DNA from: Calendula officinalis
Lineage: Eukaryota; Streptophyta; Magnoliopsida; Asterales; Asteraceae
DNA length: 64,000 nucleotides
Assembly (NCBI GenBank): GCA_963853835.1
Contig: OY970825.1
Coordinates: 31,124,835-31,188,834 of the forward strand
Direction: 5' to 3'
Numbering within the stretch: the first letter of the stretch is position 1; each line of letters opens with the position of its first letter. The notes below the pieces were generated by a model that saw only the letters and a program-made list of their open reading frames with translations, had not been told where the DNA came from and made no database searches. Made by a program: the position numbers and the translations under genes. Below, piece after piece: positions 1 to 11,205 of the stretch.

Positions 1-4
1 GTGG

Positions 5-34
5 CAAATATTTCCACCCGAGTGGAAATATTTG
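5..34. repeat. Perfect inverted repeat upstream of the C third ORF
   Basis: Two 13-bp arms (CAAATATTTCCAC at 5-17 and its reverse complement at 22-34) flank a 4-base loop. It lies about 195 bp upstream of the TATA box serving the third ORF. It could be a binding site for a dimeric factor or an RNA hairpin; no function is known to me. Confidence 0.8.
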
Positions 35-54
35 GCATTTATGAGGGACAAGAC

Positions 55-104
55 ACCCTGACACAGAAACGGCTCCACTACCCTGACACAGAAACGGCTC
101 CACT
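55..104 (+). repeat. 25-bp direct tandem duplication
   Basis: Two identical adjacent 25-bp units (55-79 and 80-104) lie between the inverted repeat and the TATA box. Each begins ACCCTGACACAG and ends GGCTCCACT. Position suggests a promoter element, but duplication by slippage is equally possible. Confidence 0.85.
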
Positions 105-228
105 TTTTCACACTGTCACATCCAACCACCCTTGCACGATAACCAACGTGTCTATAGTTGGTTTTTAACTATCCAATTATGACCCGGTTTGAATTCAAAA
201 CTTTAACCAAACCGACCCATAAATTCCC

Positions 229-236
229 TATAAATA
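229..236 (+). promoter_or_regulatory. TATA box of an internal promoter for the C third ORF
   Basis: TATAAATA in the context CCCTATAAATAACC lies 104 bp upstream of the ATG at 333 and is followed by a CT-rich leader typical of plant 5' UTRs. The same arrangement occurs before the third ORFs of B and A. Start-site function is inferred. Confidence 0.55.
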
Positions 237-332
237 ACCACCTCTCCTCTCCACTTTAATCCCATCTCTCCCACAATTCTCTCTCAAAAACCCTCTATTT
301 TCTAACCTTTATCTTTCTTCCCTCTCTCTCAA

Positions 333-3300
333 ATGACGAAGAAAGCTCAGAAGGTTTCTCTTAATAAGGCTGCCATTGAGTTCTCTCAGAACTCAAACCT
401 AGTAGCCAACACTTCCCCACCGGATGATCTTGTCGATATCTATCGACCGATTGTGATGTTTGTACGTCACTGCCCTATCCGTGGTGCTTTTACCAGATTC
501 ACCAAGAGTATCATAGAACTCTTGCGTGATTTTTGGATGTCCGCCTCCGACTCTGGAGACGACATTACTACGCAAGTAGGGAATCATCAAATCACCATTT
601 CTCTTGATGATTTCCGAGTTGCTTGCGGATTCGATTATCTGCAACCTGGAGAAGAATATCAGTAGACTAAATCTGCTGATGAAGCTAAAGCGAGTCTGAT
701 CCGTATCACTGGATACAGATTAGAAAATGAAGAAGACAAGGTGCCGATCTTCAAGAAGTCTCAGCTGACGAGACCCTGGGCCTATTTCTTTACCCACATC
801 ATTCAGGGTATAGGCGGCAATTCCGGGTCTCTCAACCAGTGCAACGCCAGCATGCAAGTCTTTGCTGAAGCCCTAGTCACCGGTCAGCGGATCGACTACG
901 GGAGACTGGTGTACGAGGAGGTCAAGACAAAGCTGAAAAGCAAGGGAAATCATATTCCCTATCTTCGCTTTTTCACATTGTGCGTCGCACATGTGATGCT
1001 TGAAAAGCTGAAGATAGATTATGAGGACATCCCTGGGGAATCGGTGATGGTCCGTTCCATTTCCAGCATCATCTTCCAGAAGAAGGATGATGAGAAGGCA
1101 TTTACCCTCACCTCGTACATGCTAAAGAACATAGATGATCGAGTCAGATCCAATAGGGATCGAAAGAAGGGCAAAACATCGAAGAAATCTGCCCTACAAG
1201 AAGGTTCATCCTTTTCTCATTTGAAGTGTTTTCCATCAACTGATCGTACACAAACTGTTGATGGAAATACCACCACTTCCACTGGGATCTCAATGCCCAT
1301 TGACGTGGAAAATGTGGAAACGAGTGATATTCCACGTGGTGGGAAGAAGCGTGTGAAGCGATCTGCTCACCGCCCTCCTTCTTCCTCTTCATTCTTTTTA
1401 TCATCTTCTTCCACTGCCAGCGCTCCTGTTTCTCCTCAGCTGAGGGTAAGAGGGTCTGCTACCTGTGGAGATAATGATGTTGTTGATGATGTTGAGCTGG
1501 CGATCGCAGCTTCATCAGGATTCAGCCGGAATCCGTTGGGTTCTCACTCGAGATCCCAATTGGAAGGATTACAATCAGAAGCTGTATTGGCATCTGAGAG
1601 TAGTCCTTCTCATTTTCACTCTTACAATGTTTTTCTAGGAACTCTACCTACAATTGGAATTCCTGTCCAGACACTTCCAGCTGATTCTCTTTTTCCCTTT
1701 CCTTTCATCCACTCTCTCTCTGCTGAATTCTCAACAAGTCAGCAGACTTCAAAACGGCAATTTCGTTCATCAGGAGTTAGTTCCGGCTCCACACTTCTGC
1801 GTAGCTCCTCGACCGATTCATTATATGTCGTTGTAACACGGGAACAAACTCCAAAAGCAACCTCAGTCTCTCAACAGACTGTTGGTGAAGCTTTCGGCTC
1901 AACCCAAGCCACCCGAGAGTCAGCTGCACACACACCACCCCCAACTTCTTCATCACTCCCTGAGTCTTCAGCTGATGATAGATTGAATGGAAACCAAGTC
2001 AATCCTGAAGCTGACCCTTCTGTTTCCTACGACGTCACCGGCTTAAACCAGCAGGTGATCAAGGAAACCAACACCGCCAATGAAGAGACAACTTTAAAAC
2101 AAGTTGTTACTGAGGCACTAACCCCAGCTGCCAATGATCGCGAAAGTAATCGCCAACCAAGTTGTGAGGCAGCTAACTCACCACCCAGAGGAACTCTTCC
2201 TCCAGTCTCCATACCAGTATCGCCGGCTGGTGAGACCGAAGCTCCATAGATTCAAACAGCTTTTCATCTAATGTTTGAGTCGACTGATGATCTTATTCAG
2301 TCTTACTATTCGTCATCTGACGGAGAACATTCTGAGCTTCAAACTGTTTTGACAACTGATGTCGGCACTTCTGTTATAACCCAGAAGTTTCAGTTGGACC
2401 CAACTCACCCTCCAAAGTCCCTGAGCAACCCATAGGAGCCATTCCTCCTAACTCAGGAACACTCACTCCCACAGCTGAGGTTACCCCTCAAGCTGGAGAC
2501 ATGCCGGACCCCTACCCCCAAAGCGTCCAAGTGTCCCATGCTGAATCCAGCAAAGCTGGAGGACGCATTCCCATCAGAGCAGCTGCTGCTCTGATGTCTA
2601 GATTTGTTGCATCCCAGATTCGACCTGGGATGGCCACGCTGAGTAAGCAGATGGACTCCCTTCGCAAGGATGTTCCAAAGAAGTTTGCCCAAACTGCTGA
2701 GAATCTCTCTTCCAGCATAACTTCTCTGCACACTGAGGCTCATTCTCAGGCTCCTTAGCTGGCTCTTCTTTCTGATCAGATTCGCATCAACACCAGCGGG
2801 TTCATATCTCTTAACGACTACGTGCATCAAGCGTTGAACTCCCTTCGCGATTCTGACAGAGTCGACCAAGACCAACTTCTCTCCGAAGTTCGGGACAGCC
2901 TGGCTCTTGCCCAATCAAAGCAAGAGTCTCTGCTGACACTTACTCATAGCCACCTTTCTCAGGCTATTGAGGAATTAGCTTCCGCTGTGTCCACCAGGTT
3001 GGACAAAATGGAGACTGAAGTCAGCTCGCTGACTTCCCAAGTCGCTGGTCTCCAAGGCACCCTTGACCTCATTCTTGCTAAGCTCAATGAGGGTGCCGCT
3101 GTTGTCCATCCTGCTTCAGCACCAGAGAGTACCCCTCTTCTTCGGGCACTCTCTGAGGGGGAGAAAAAGGCCACTCCAGCAGGTGAACAACAAGGTGAAC
3201 AAAATAGTTCACAACCTATAGTCACCTCTGCTGTTGGAGCTAATACTGAAGACGTTCCAGCAGGTGATAACTCAAGAATTCCACCTATCACCTCTGTTGG

Positions 3301-4351
3301 AACACCAGAAGAAGAAGCTGCACCCTCAACTGGTTTTGTTAAAATCGTTGATTCCTTTAAATCAGTTGAGGGCCCACAAGTACAAGCCCCACAAATCCAA
3401 AACCCTCAGCCTATTATACAGGAGATCCCTTATCCTGCTGAGGGGGAGCCTACATCTGTTGCGGTTAAAAACTTCATCCTAAATGAAGTTGGAACCGCCG
3501 CTGATCTTGATACAGCCATTGCCATTCAAAGAAAAACTCATGAAGAGCTGTATCAAAGAGCTGAAGCCCAAAGAGCTGAGAACATTAGGTTGTTCAACAA
3601 AGTTCTTTATCAGCGTAGGCTAGAGGCAAAGATCACCAGCGTAAGGGCCCCCAGATACGATCCCAGCTCTTCTGATGAAATTGTTATAACAAGAGCTGGA
3701 GGAAATGTGGTCAATGAAAAGTTTCCTCTGAACAAGATCAGCTTCGTTCTCAATTACGATGAATGGAAAGAAGCTGAAGTAGCTGCCAAATCTGCAAAAC
3801 CATCGCGGATTATAACAGATCTGGAAAACGAGATAAAATTCGCAATCTACTCTTTCAAGATTCTATACGAGGAAATCAGGAGAAAAGCTCCTGAGTTAGT
3901 ATATCGCATGCCTCCTGAATTATGTGAATCTCAAACAGCTGATGTCGGAGGATCTGCTGGTGAAAGCTCCTCAGCAAGAGGGGAGAAACGTAAGTCCATT
4001 CTCCTCGAGCCCCTTGCTGACTCCAGACTACTGGATATTGGGTCATCGATCATATTTGCAAAACGACCAAGACCCAATATCACAAAAGCCATCCCCACGG
4101 GAGTTAACTTCTTCCCTGGGCTGATCGTAAAAGAACCAATTTATGGCTTTTGCTATCTGGAGAAGAAGAAGGAGCAGTGCTTTCAGCGAGCAGATGAGTT
4201 GGATCTATGTGATGTGGATCAACTTATGATCTATCACAAGCTGCTGAGTTCCTCTACTGAAGAGGGAAGAGAAATGAAGAAATTAATAACCTCAGCCTTC
4301 AACTCACTGTATCGCAATGTCGTTGGATCAGCTATATCCAAGGCATTATAG
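333..4351 (+). pseudogene. Sirevirus third ORF (env-like position), broken
   Basis: This large protein of unknown biochemical role occupies the place between pol and the 3' LTR where Sireviruses carry their env-like ORF. The N-terminal 240 residues form a conserved module, with the HCPIRGAF region followed by DFW, related to the third ORFs of A and B. The middle is rich in Ser, Pro, Glu and Ala, and the part around 2840-3090 looks coiled-coil. The last 300 residues form another folded region. I see no signal peptide or convincing membrane anchor. Lesions: TAG stops at 663-665, 2247-2249 and 2756-2758, and a frameshift near 2395-2402, after which the frame shared by 2501-2758 and 2822-4351 continues. 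There is no intron comparable to B's. It cannot encode the full protein as read. Confidence 0.75.
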
Positions 4352-4555
4352 TTTTTTTATTTTCCTTGTAATTTTAATTGCCTTATCAATAGAAAATCAA
4401 AAATTGTGTAATATACTTGTAAAATTGTAAAAAGATAAACATATACAAAAGAACCCTAAGGGTCAAAGCACATAAGTATTCAGCTGACTTCATCAGCTGA
4501 ATCATTACAGGGTTACACTTATACGGCTATTCGATTGCATCAAATATGGGGAGAT

Positions 4556-5520
4556 TGTTAGTACCAAGACTAAGTAAATAAGATTTGATGATCGATAGCC
4601 AAGAAGAATAAATAACAGCTGAAGTATGTATATCAGCTGAAGCAAGTATATACAATAAACCTTCAGCTGAGTACGTACTTAGCTTTAGGATACAAGTCAA
4701 ATCAGCAGCTATTAACGAGAGTTCATTCGAAGTCTATGACCAAAGGACAAAGACAAGAAGAAGACTATTCAGCTGATTGTGGAATCAGCTGATAGTATCT
4801 GCTGCAGATAAAGACTTATAGGAAATGTTCATTGACACCTTGAACATTTCCCTTTTCCCGCTCATAGAAGAAGAAAACGATGAAGATCTTCTATTTTGGA
4901 ATAGAAGATAATGTCAGTACATTATCATCGTTTGTCCCTCAAGCATGTAAAGAGAAAGTCAACTATTTCTTTACTTATGTAGTACACCTTTCACTGTGCG
5001 TCAGAAAGGGTACCGGAAGTAGTTGACACAAAGTACACTTGGGACAATAACTTGTGCAAGAGCATTTAATGATCCATAGACACGTGTGCTATCCACATCG
5101 ACGAATAATATGTTTACACGTCGTCAAACTTGTGGACTAAGGAACATGGATCTTGGGCTATAAATACAGACGTAAATGCTTGTATTTACACACACTTTTA
5201 GAAATCATAGCAGAAGAACATTCTCTGAGAGTTAGTTATTTGTCTAAGTATTAACTCCTCCATAGTTATTACTAAGGCATTAATATCAGCTGTTAGTATC
5301 AGCTGATATAACTCTCAACATATACTCTTCTAGTTTGAGCGGTCTAAAGTGTCATTTCAAGTATAGAGTTTTAGTTAGTTTTGTACTATCTATTTCCGCA
5401 AACTTTGTACTGTATTAAGTTGTTTTAATAAACTCTTAATCATTGAAATCTTGTTGCTTACTTATCATATCTTCGTTACTCGGTCATAACGCAACACGTT
5501 TGTGTTGTTGGGATCCAACA
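4556..5520 (+). repeat. 3' LTR of element C (965 bp)
   Basis: It begins TGTTAG directly after the polypurine tract and ends CCAACA. It contains a TATA box (GGCTATAAATACAG, about 5156-5168) and about seven CAGCTGA/TCAGCTG motifs, mostly in the U3 half. The partner 5' LTR is outside the window, so age cannot be estimated. Confidence 0.85.
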
Positions 5521-5546
5521 ATTTACATATTATATTAAGAGTAAAA

Positions 5547-8500
5547 TTAATTGATTAAAATCATTCCAATACTGCTAACCAAAAAACCGAATCTTCCTAC
5601 ATCAAATGCTTTTGTAAAAAGATCGGCTAATTGATTGTCAGTATGAATTTTCTCTACTTTGATTAATTTCTTTTCATTGCAAATCCTTATAAAATGAAAT
5701 CTTATTTCAATGTGTTTGGTTTTAGAATGTTTTACTGGATTATTCACAATACTAATAGCACTTTGATTATCAATAAAAATGGGAGTTTTAAGAATAGAGA
5801 TACCAAATCTAGGAGTTGATTTTGAATCCATAGAACTTGAGCACATCAAGCAGATGCAGCTACATACTCTACTTCAGCAGTTGATGTTGACACATTTGTT
5901 TGTTTCTTGCATTGCCATGACACCAATCTTGATCCAAAGAATTGACATCCACCAGTAGTAGATTTTCTATCTTGACATTCACCACCATAGTCACTATCTG
6001 TGTATGCTATGAGTTCAAATGGTGAGTCATGTGGATACCAAAGACCAAGAGAAGGTTTGCCTTTCAAGTATCTGAAAATTCTTTTAACAGCCTGCAAGTG
6101 TAGCTCCTTAGGTCTTGCTGGATACCTGACACATACACAAACACTATACATAATGTCAGGTCTTGATTCAGTTAAATACATTAAAGAACCTATCATTGAT
6201 CTGTAAAGATGTTCATCTACATCCTCCCCCTCAACATCAGGATGTAGGTGTTTGTGAGTTTCCATTGGTGTGCTTGCACTTTTGCAGTCTTTCATTGCAA
6301 ACTTTTCCAGGATGTCTCTGACATATTTTGATTGATTAATCAAAATACCATCTGATCTTTGATTGATTTGGAGTCCAAGAAAGAAGTTCATTGGACCCAT
6401 TGAGCTCATCTTGAACTTGATCTGCATTAATTCTTCAAACTCTTTACACAGTTGATCATTTATTGAACCAAAGATGAGATCATCTACATATATTTGGACC
6501 AGTAGTATATCATCTTTGACTTTTCTTGTAAACAGAGTTTTGTCAATTGCACCTCTTTTGAAATTTTTCTTCAGTAAATATGATGACAATGTGTCTACCA
6601 AGCTCTTGGTGCCTGATGAAGGCCATATAGAGCTTTATCTAGTTTGTACACATAGTCATCATGTTCAGGATCTTCAAATCCTGGAGGTTGACATACATAC
6701 ACTTCTTCTTCAATTTTCCCATAAAGGAATGCACTTTTGACATCTATTTGATAGACTTTGATTTTCTTGTATGAAGCATATGCCAGAAATATCCTTATTG
6801 CTTCAATTCTAGCAAAAGGTGCATATACTTCATCATAATCTATACCTTCTTCTTGAGTGTATCCGTGGGCTACAAGTCTGGATTTGTTTTTGATCACTAT
6901 ACCTCTTTCATCTTTCTTGTTTCTGAAGATCCATCTTGTTCCAATGGGTCTTTTTCCTTTAGGTAGAGGCACTAGAGTCCATACAGCTTGTAATTTGAAT
7001 TGAAGAAGTTCTTCTTGCATTGCTATGATCCAGTTTGAGTCTTTCATAGATTGTTGAATCTTCTTAGGTTCCTCCTGTGACAGAAAGCATTCATACATAC
7101 ATTCATTAGAAATTAAACTTATATTACAAATATTTGAATTTATTGATAAATTGAATTTGCTTCTTGTCTACATGGTTGAATTGACATCACTGAGGACTTG
7201 GTCCAAAGGATGATTCTTTTCAGTTCTGGTGCCATGAGCTTTGTCAAAAGTTAATTGACTATCAAGGTTTGACTCATTGGATTCAGGGATTTGAGCAACT
7301 GTCCATGTTTCTTCTTGATTGTCTGGAATTTGTGAAGATTCTTCATTGGTACTGGTATCAGTAGTAACATTTTCTTCATTTAATTCATTTGTTTCATTGT
7401 TAGTACTGACATCATTATTGATTGGTTCATCATCATTTGTTTGAGTTTCTGAGTTACTACTGAGATCAGTAGTATCATGAGAATTTGAGTTGTTACTGGT
7501 ATCAAGATTGCTAGGGTTGTCTGAGTTACTACTGTCCTCAGTGTTAACTTTGGGATCATTATTAACTAGGATGTATTTCATTATGTCTTGACTACCATTG
7601 ACTGATGATGATCCTCCTTGTTGACTTTGATTGTTTGAATCTCCTGCATTACAATCATAATTGGCATCAAAGGATTTGGTTAGATTATCAATGTTAAATA
7701 ACCAATCTGGACCGTTTCATTGTTCATTCATCAGATTTTCATTAAAGGATACATTTACACTTTCTTTAATGATCCTTAGCCTTTAATTGAATACTCTGTA
7801 AGATTTGCTTTGAGTTGAGTATCCTACAAAGATTCCATCATCTGCTTTGCAGTCAAATTTACCAATTTGTTCTCTTGTAATTAATATTGTACAAGGACAA
7901 CCAAAAGATTTTAGAAAACTTATTGAAGGTTTTCTTTTATTAAAAATAGGGTGTTTTAAAATGAGGCTTAACTATTAATACTCTGTTTTGAACATAACAA
8001 GCAGTATTAACAACATCAGCCCAAAAAGTTATTGGTAATTTTGAGTCTGCAAGCATGGATCTGGCTGCTTCAATAATTGTTCTATTTCTTCTTTCAGCTA
8101 CACCATTTTGTTGTGGAGTTCTTAGTGAGCTGTACTGCCTGTCAATACCCTTAAGATCACAAAAATTAATTAGATTAGTATTTTTAAATTCGGTGCCATT
8201 GTCACATCTAATGGCTTTCACTTTGAGATCTCTTGTATTTTCCAGCTTGATTACTAGATTCTTTATAATCTCACTTGTTTCATCCTTGGTCCTAAGAAAG
8301 AAAACCCAAGTATATCTGGAAAAATCATCAATAATAACAAGACAGTATTGTTTCTTTCCAATACTCATTATATTTGTAGGTCCAGATAGGTCCATATGTA
8401 AGAGATGCAAAGGATTAGAAATAGAATTAATTGCTTTGGTCTTATGAGAAGTCTTGTGTTGCTTACCTTTTAGGCATGCAACACAGTGATGATCACACAT

Positions 8501-9037
8501 AAATTCTTTTTGTGGTAATCCAACTACCAAATTCTTTTTGACTAAATTGTTCATATTTTTAAAATTTGTGTGACACAACCTTCTATGCCAGAGTTCTGAT
8601 TCATTTGTGTTTGCCTTGGATATAAAACAGTTGATCTCATTTGAAGAAATGAGTTCTCCCCCTATATCCAGGCAATACACATTATTTCTCCTTGGTGTTC
8701 TTAAAACAACAAATTTTTTATCTAAAATAAAGTCAGGAGAAATAATGATGCACTCTATATCTGTAAAAAGAATTTTGTTCTTTTTATCACATATTTGTGA
8801 GACACTAACCAGATTATACTTAAGCTCAGCAACATAAAATACATCATCAAAAGTAATCTTACCATTTGATACTGTACCTTTACCTATAATCTTACCACCT
8901 CTTAGATTTTCACCAAAAGCAACATATCCACCTTCAAAAGACTTGAAATCTCTGAGAATTTGAAGATTTCCAGTCATGTGCCTAGAGCATCCACTATCAA
9001 TATGCCATGTTCTTCCTTCTTCAGGGATCTGAATGAT
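5547..9037 (-). pseudogene. Element D pol: protease, integrase, reverse transcriptase, RNase H (decayed)
   Basis: Domain order is that of Ty1/copia. Protease HIDSGCSRHMTG lies near 8980-9015. The integrase zinc region (HHCVACLKGKQ) lies near 8470-8500 and the integrase core with RCDNGTEFKN near 8180-8215. Reverse transcriptase with YVDDLIFGS lies near 6465-6495. RNase H ends at 5547. Frame changes or stops occur near 7940, 7168-7581, 7098, 6600 and 5849, so it is dead. The protease coding start at 9037 directly follows a TGCAG acceptor-like site and is in a different frame from the end of gag, as in element A. Confidence 0.85.
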
Positions 9038-9057
9038 CTGCACTTAAAACAAATGGA

Positions 9058-10605
9058 TTAGTTAATTTTGGGAACCCAAGCTTGTTTTATCTTGGGTTCA
9101 TCCTTTGAAGAGTAAGTTTTTCGAAATAGATGAGTTTTGTATGCAGTTGTGCTCTTCATTTGATGTTTATTACTGGTATCTTCATTTTACTACTGATGGA
9201 CCAGTAGTATTTGGGTAGTATGAGTGTTTGGCATAGTCAGTAGTATTTTGATAATTGTATCGAACATCATTGTAATTAGTGTTTTTACCAGTAGTAAACC
9301 TGGAATAGTTCCTACTGACATTAGAAAACTTTGAATAAGCTGATATTTTGCACAAATCTTTGTGCAGTTCTTCCAAATTTAGGGACTTCAACATGTGGAG
9401 TTTTAATCTCTTTAGCTTCTGCAGTTTGTTTTAATTTTAATTCTTTTAATTTTTCATTGTTTTCTTTAAATTATTTAAATTCTTTGCAGTTAATTGGATT
9501 GAAGTGACAATCCTTCACTATGTGGTTAACTTTGTTGCAAATTAAACATATTAATTTGTGGATTTAGCACCTTCAGGCTTTGTTTGTTCTTTCAACTGGT
9601 TTAAGTTTCTTTGATTTCCCCTTCTTAAAATGGTTGGTATATTTTCTGAGTTATATTTAGGAGATTCAGTTTGACTTTGTGTGGTATGAAAACTTGTATC
9701 AGTTGAATTTGTTGTTTGATCATCACCAGATGAATCATTACTGGTTTCAGTTTGATTTTCTATTTTTAATTCATTTAGAATTCTTTCTGAGCTTCACTTT
9801 AGAAGAGGAATAAAATTAGATGGAGGTGGAACTGCATGATATCCCACTCCATGAACAACTTTTTCAGTGGTTTGATTACTGGTTAATTCATCAATTATTT
9901 TAGAACTTCTTTCAAATTTTTTAATAGTTAATTTATTGTGTTCTAATTCTAATTAACATTCTTCTAATTTAATTAGAGTTTCTTTTAACTTTAACTCAGC
10001 ATATTCTTTATCATAAGTTGTTTGTAATAATTCATCTTTTATATTTTTATCTGTTATTTGATAAATTTTGATTTGATTTTCAAGATCAGCTATATAACCA
10101 TTATATTCAATTCTTCTGTTTCTATTTAAAATCATCTCATCAAGAGTTTCTTTGTTAAGTTTTTCTAATTCTTTATATGATTTAATGCATTCATGAGTGC
10201 ATGATTTAGAACGTACCTCAGTAGTAGAATCAGTAAAGGCCATAAGAGCTTGGTTTTGAGCATGTTCCTCTGCTTGAAAGCTCCAGTCATAACCTTGACC
10301 CTCTTGAGATACTAAAGCAGTTGAGTTTGAGGTGCTGTTTTTGTTGTAATTTGATCTTTGATCTTTGCTAGGACATTCTCTAGCAAAGTGACCGAGATTA
10401 CTGCAGTTGTAGCATTTGACTTTGGTTTTGTCAAATCCAGGACGATCACCTTTGTTGTAGGTCAGATTTTGTCTGCATGTTCTTTTGAGAAATATTTTTG
10501 TTCTTAAACTCAGCATAGCCATCTGCCATTTGATGTCCATCTCTTCAAGATCATCAGGATTGAGTTGTTCCAAATCTTCACTAATCAATGCAGTGTGCAC
10601 ATGAC
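9058..10605 (-). pseudogene. Element D gag, 3' half (split by element B)
   Basis: Continues gag from the break at VHTAL. It has an intact CCHC zinc knuckle (CYNCSNLGHFAREC), then the ALMAFT motif and a donor-like GAG|GTACGT at 10217/10216 in phase 0. A coiled-coil region and a Thr/Asn/Val-rich C-terminus with ACTACTGGT motifs follow. A stop at 9953 (EEC then TAA where A has Gln) and further frame changes break it. The ancestral stop is TAA at 9058-9060, 20 nt before the protease acceptor. Confidence 0.8.
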
Positions 10606-11108
10606 TGTTAAGGCAAAAAGCCTTGCCCCTTTGGATCTTAAGATAACAAAACAACCTAGATTAGCTTTGATTAATATGTAGAATAATATAGCTAAGTTTA
10701 GGTCTGATACTGAGTGATCAGTATTGGAACTCAGTATCAGTACTCAGTATCAGATAGTGATACTGAGTACAAGGACTGAGTAGAAGGACTGAGTTACCAT
10801 ATGTAACGGACTAAGATCAAATCCCCTTGATCTTAGTCATTTTCCTAGTTTAGTCCTTCGGTTACTCCTTTGCCCATTATGTAAGATCTCTATATCATTA
10901 TAAATAGAGATCATCTTGCAAAGGAGTACTTACCAATTCACTTTACACTTTCATATCTTTGTAATTGATCAGTGGTCTTGTTATTCCGCAACAAGCCACA
11001 CTTAGTGGAATTATACTTTGACTCATATCTTGTTCTTATACAATATTTGTCTTAAGTTATAATTAACCAATCAATTAACCATCTAATCCAGGGTGTTGTG
11101 ACCTAACA
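10606..11108 (+). repeat. 5' LTR of element B (503 bp)
   Basis: TGTTAAGG to CTAACA. U3 holds a dense cluster of the family motif (about 10705-10800): alternating GATACTGAGT and ACTCAGTATC, some forming longer palindromes such as ACTGAGTGATCAGTA. A TATA box lies near 10897-10906 (ATTATAAATAG). Confidence 0.95.
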
Positions 11109-11110
11109 AC

Positions 11111-11122
11111 TGGTATCAGAGC
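11111..11122 (+). other. Primer-binding site, initiator tRNA-Met
   Basis: TGGTATCAGAGC lies two bases after the 5' LTR and is the standard complement of the 3' end of plant initiator tRNA-Met used by Ty1/copia elements. Confidence 0.95.
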
Positions 11123-11205
11123 AGGCTAAATAAACTCTTATTTAGTCGATCTATAACCCTGGCAGCCATTCCTTATACTTATCCTTCACTTACTCCAAAA
11201 TAAAA

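Larger units (their letters stand above)
1..5520 (+). mobile_element. Element C: 3' part of a Sirevirus-type Ty1/copia retrotransposon
   Basis: The window opens inside this element; its 5' LTR, gag and pol lie to the left. What remains is an internal promoter region, a broken third ORF, a polypurine tract ending GGGGAGAT at 4555 and the 3' LTR. It abuts minus-strand element D at 5521, just past the end of D's RNase H, so C most likely inserted into D. The left target duplication cannot be checked. The hexamer CAGCTG occurs at least 18 times across coding sequence, 3' UTR and LTR (counted by eye). Assignment to Sirevirus rests on the large third ORF between pol and the 3' LTR. Confidence 0.8.
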
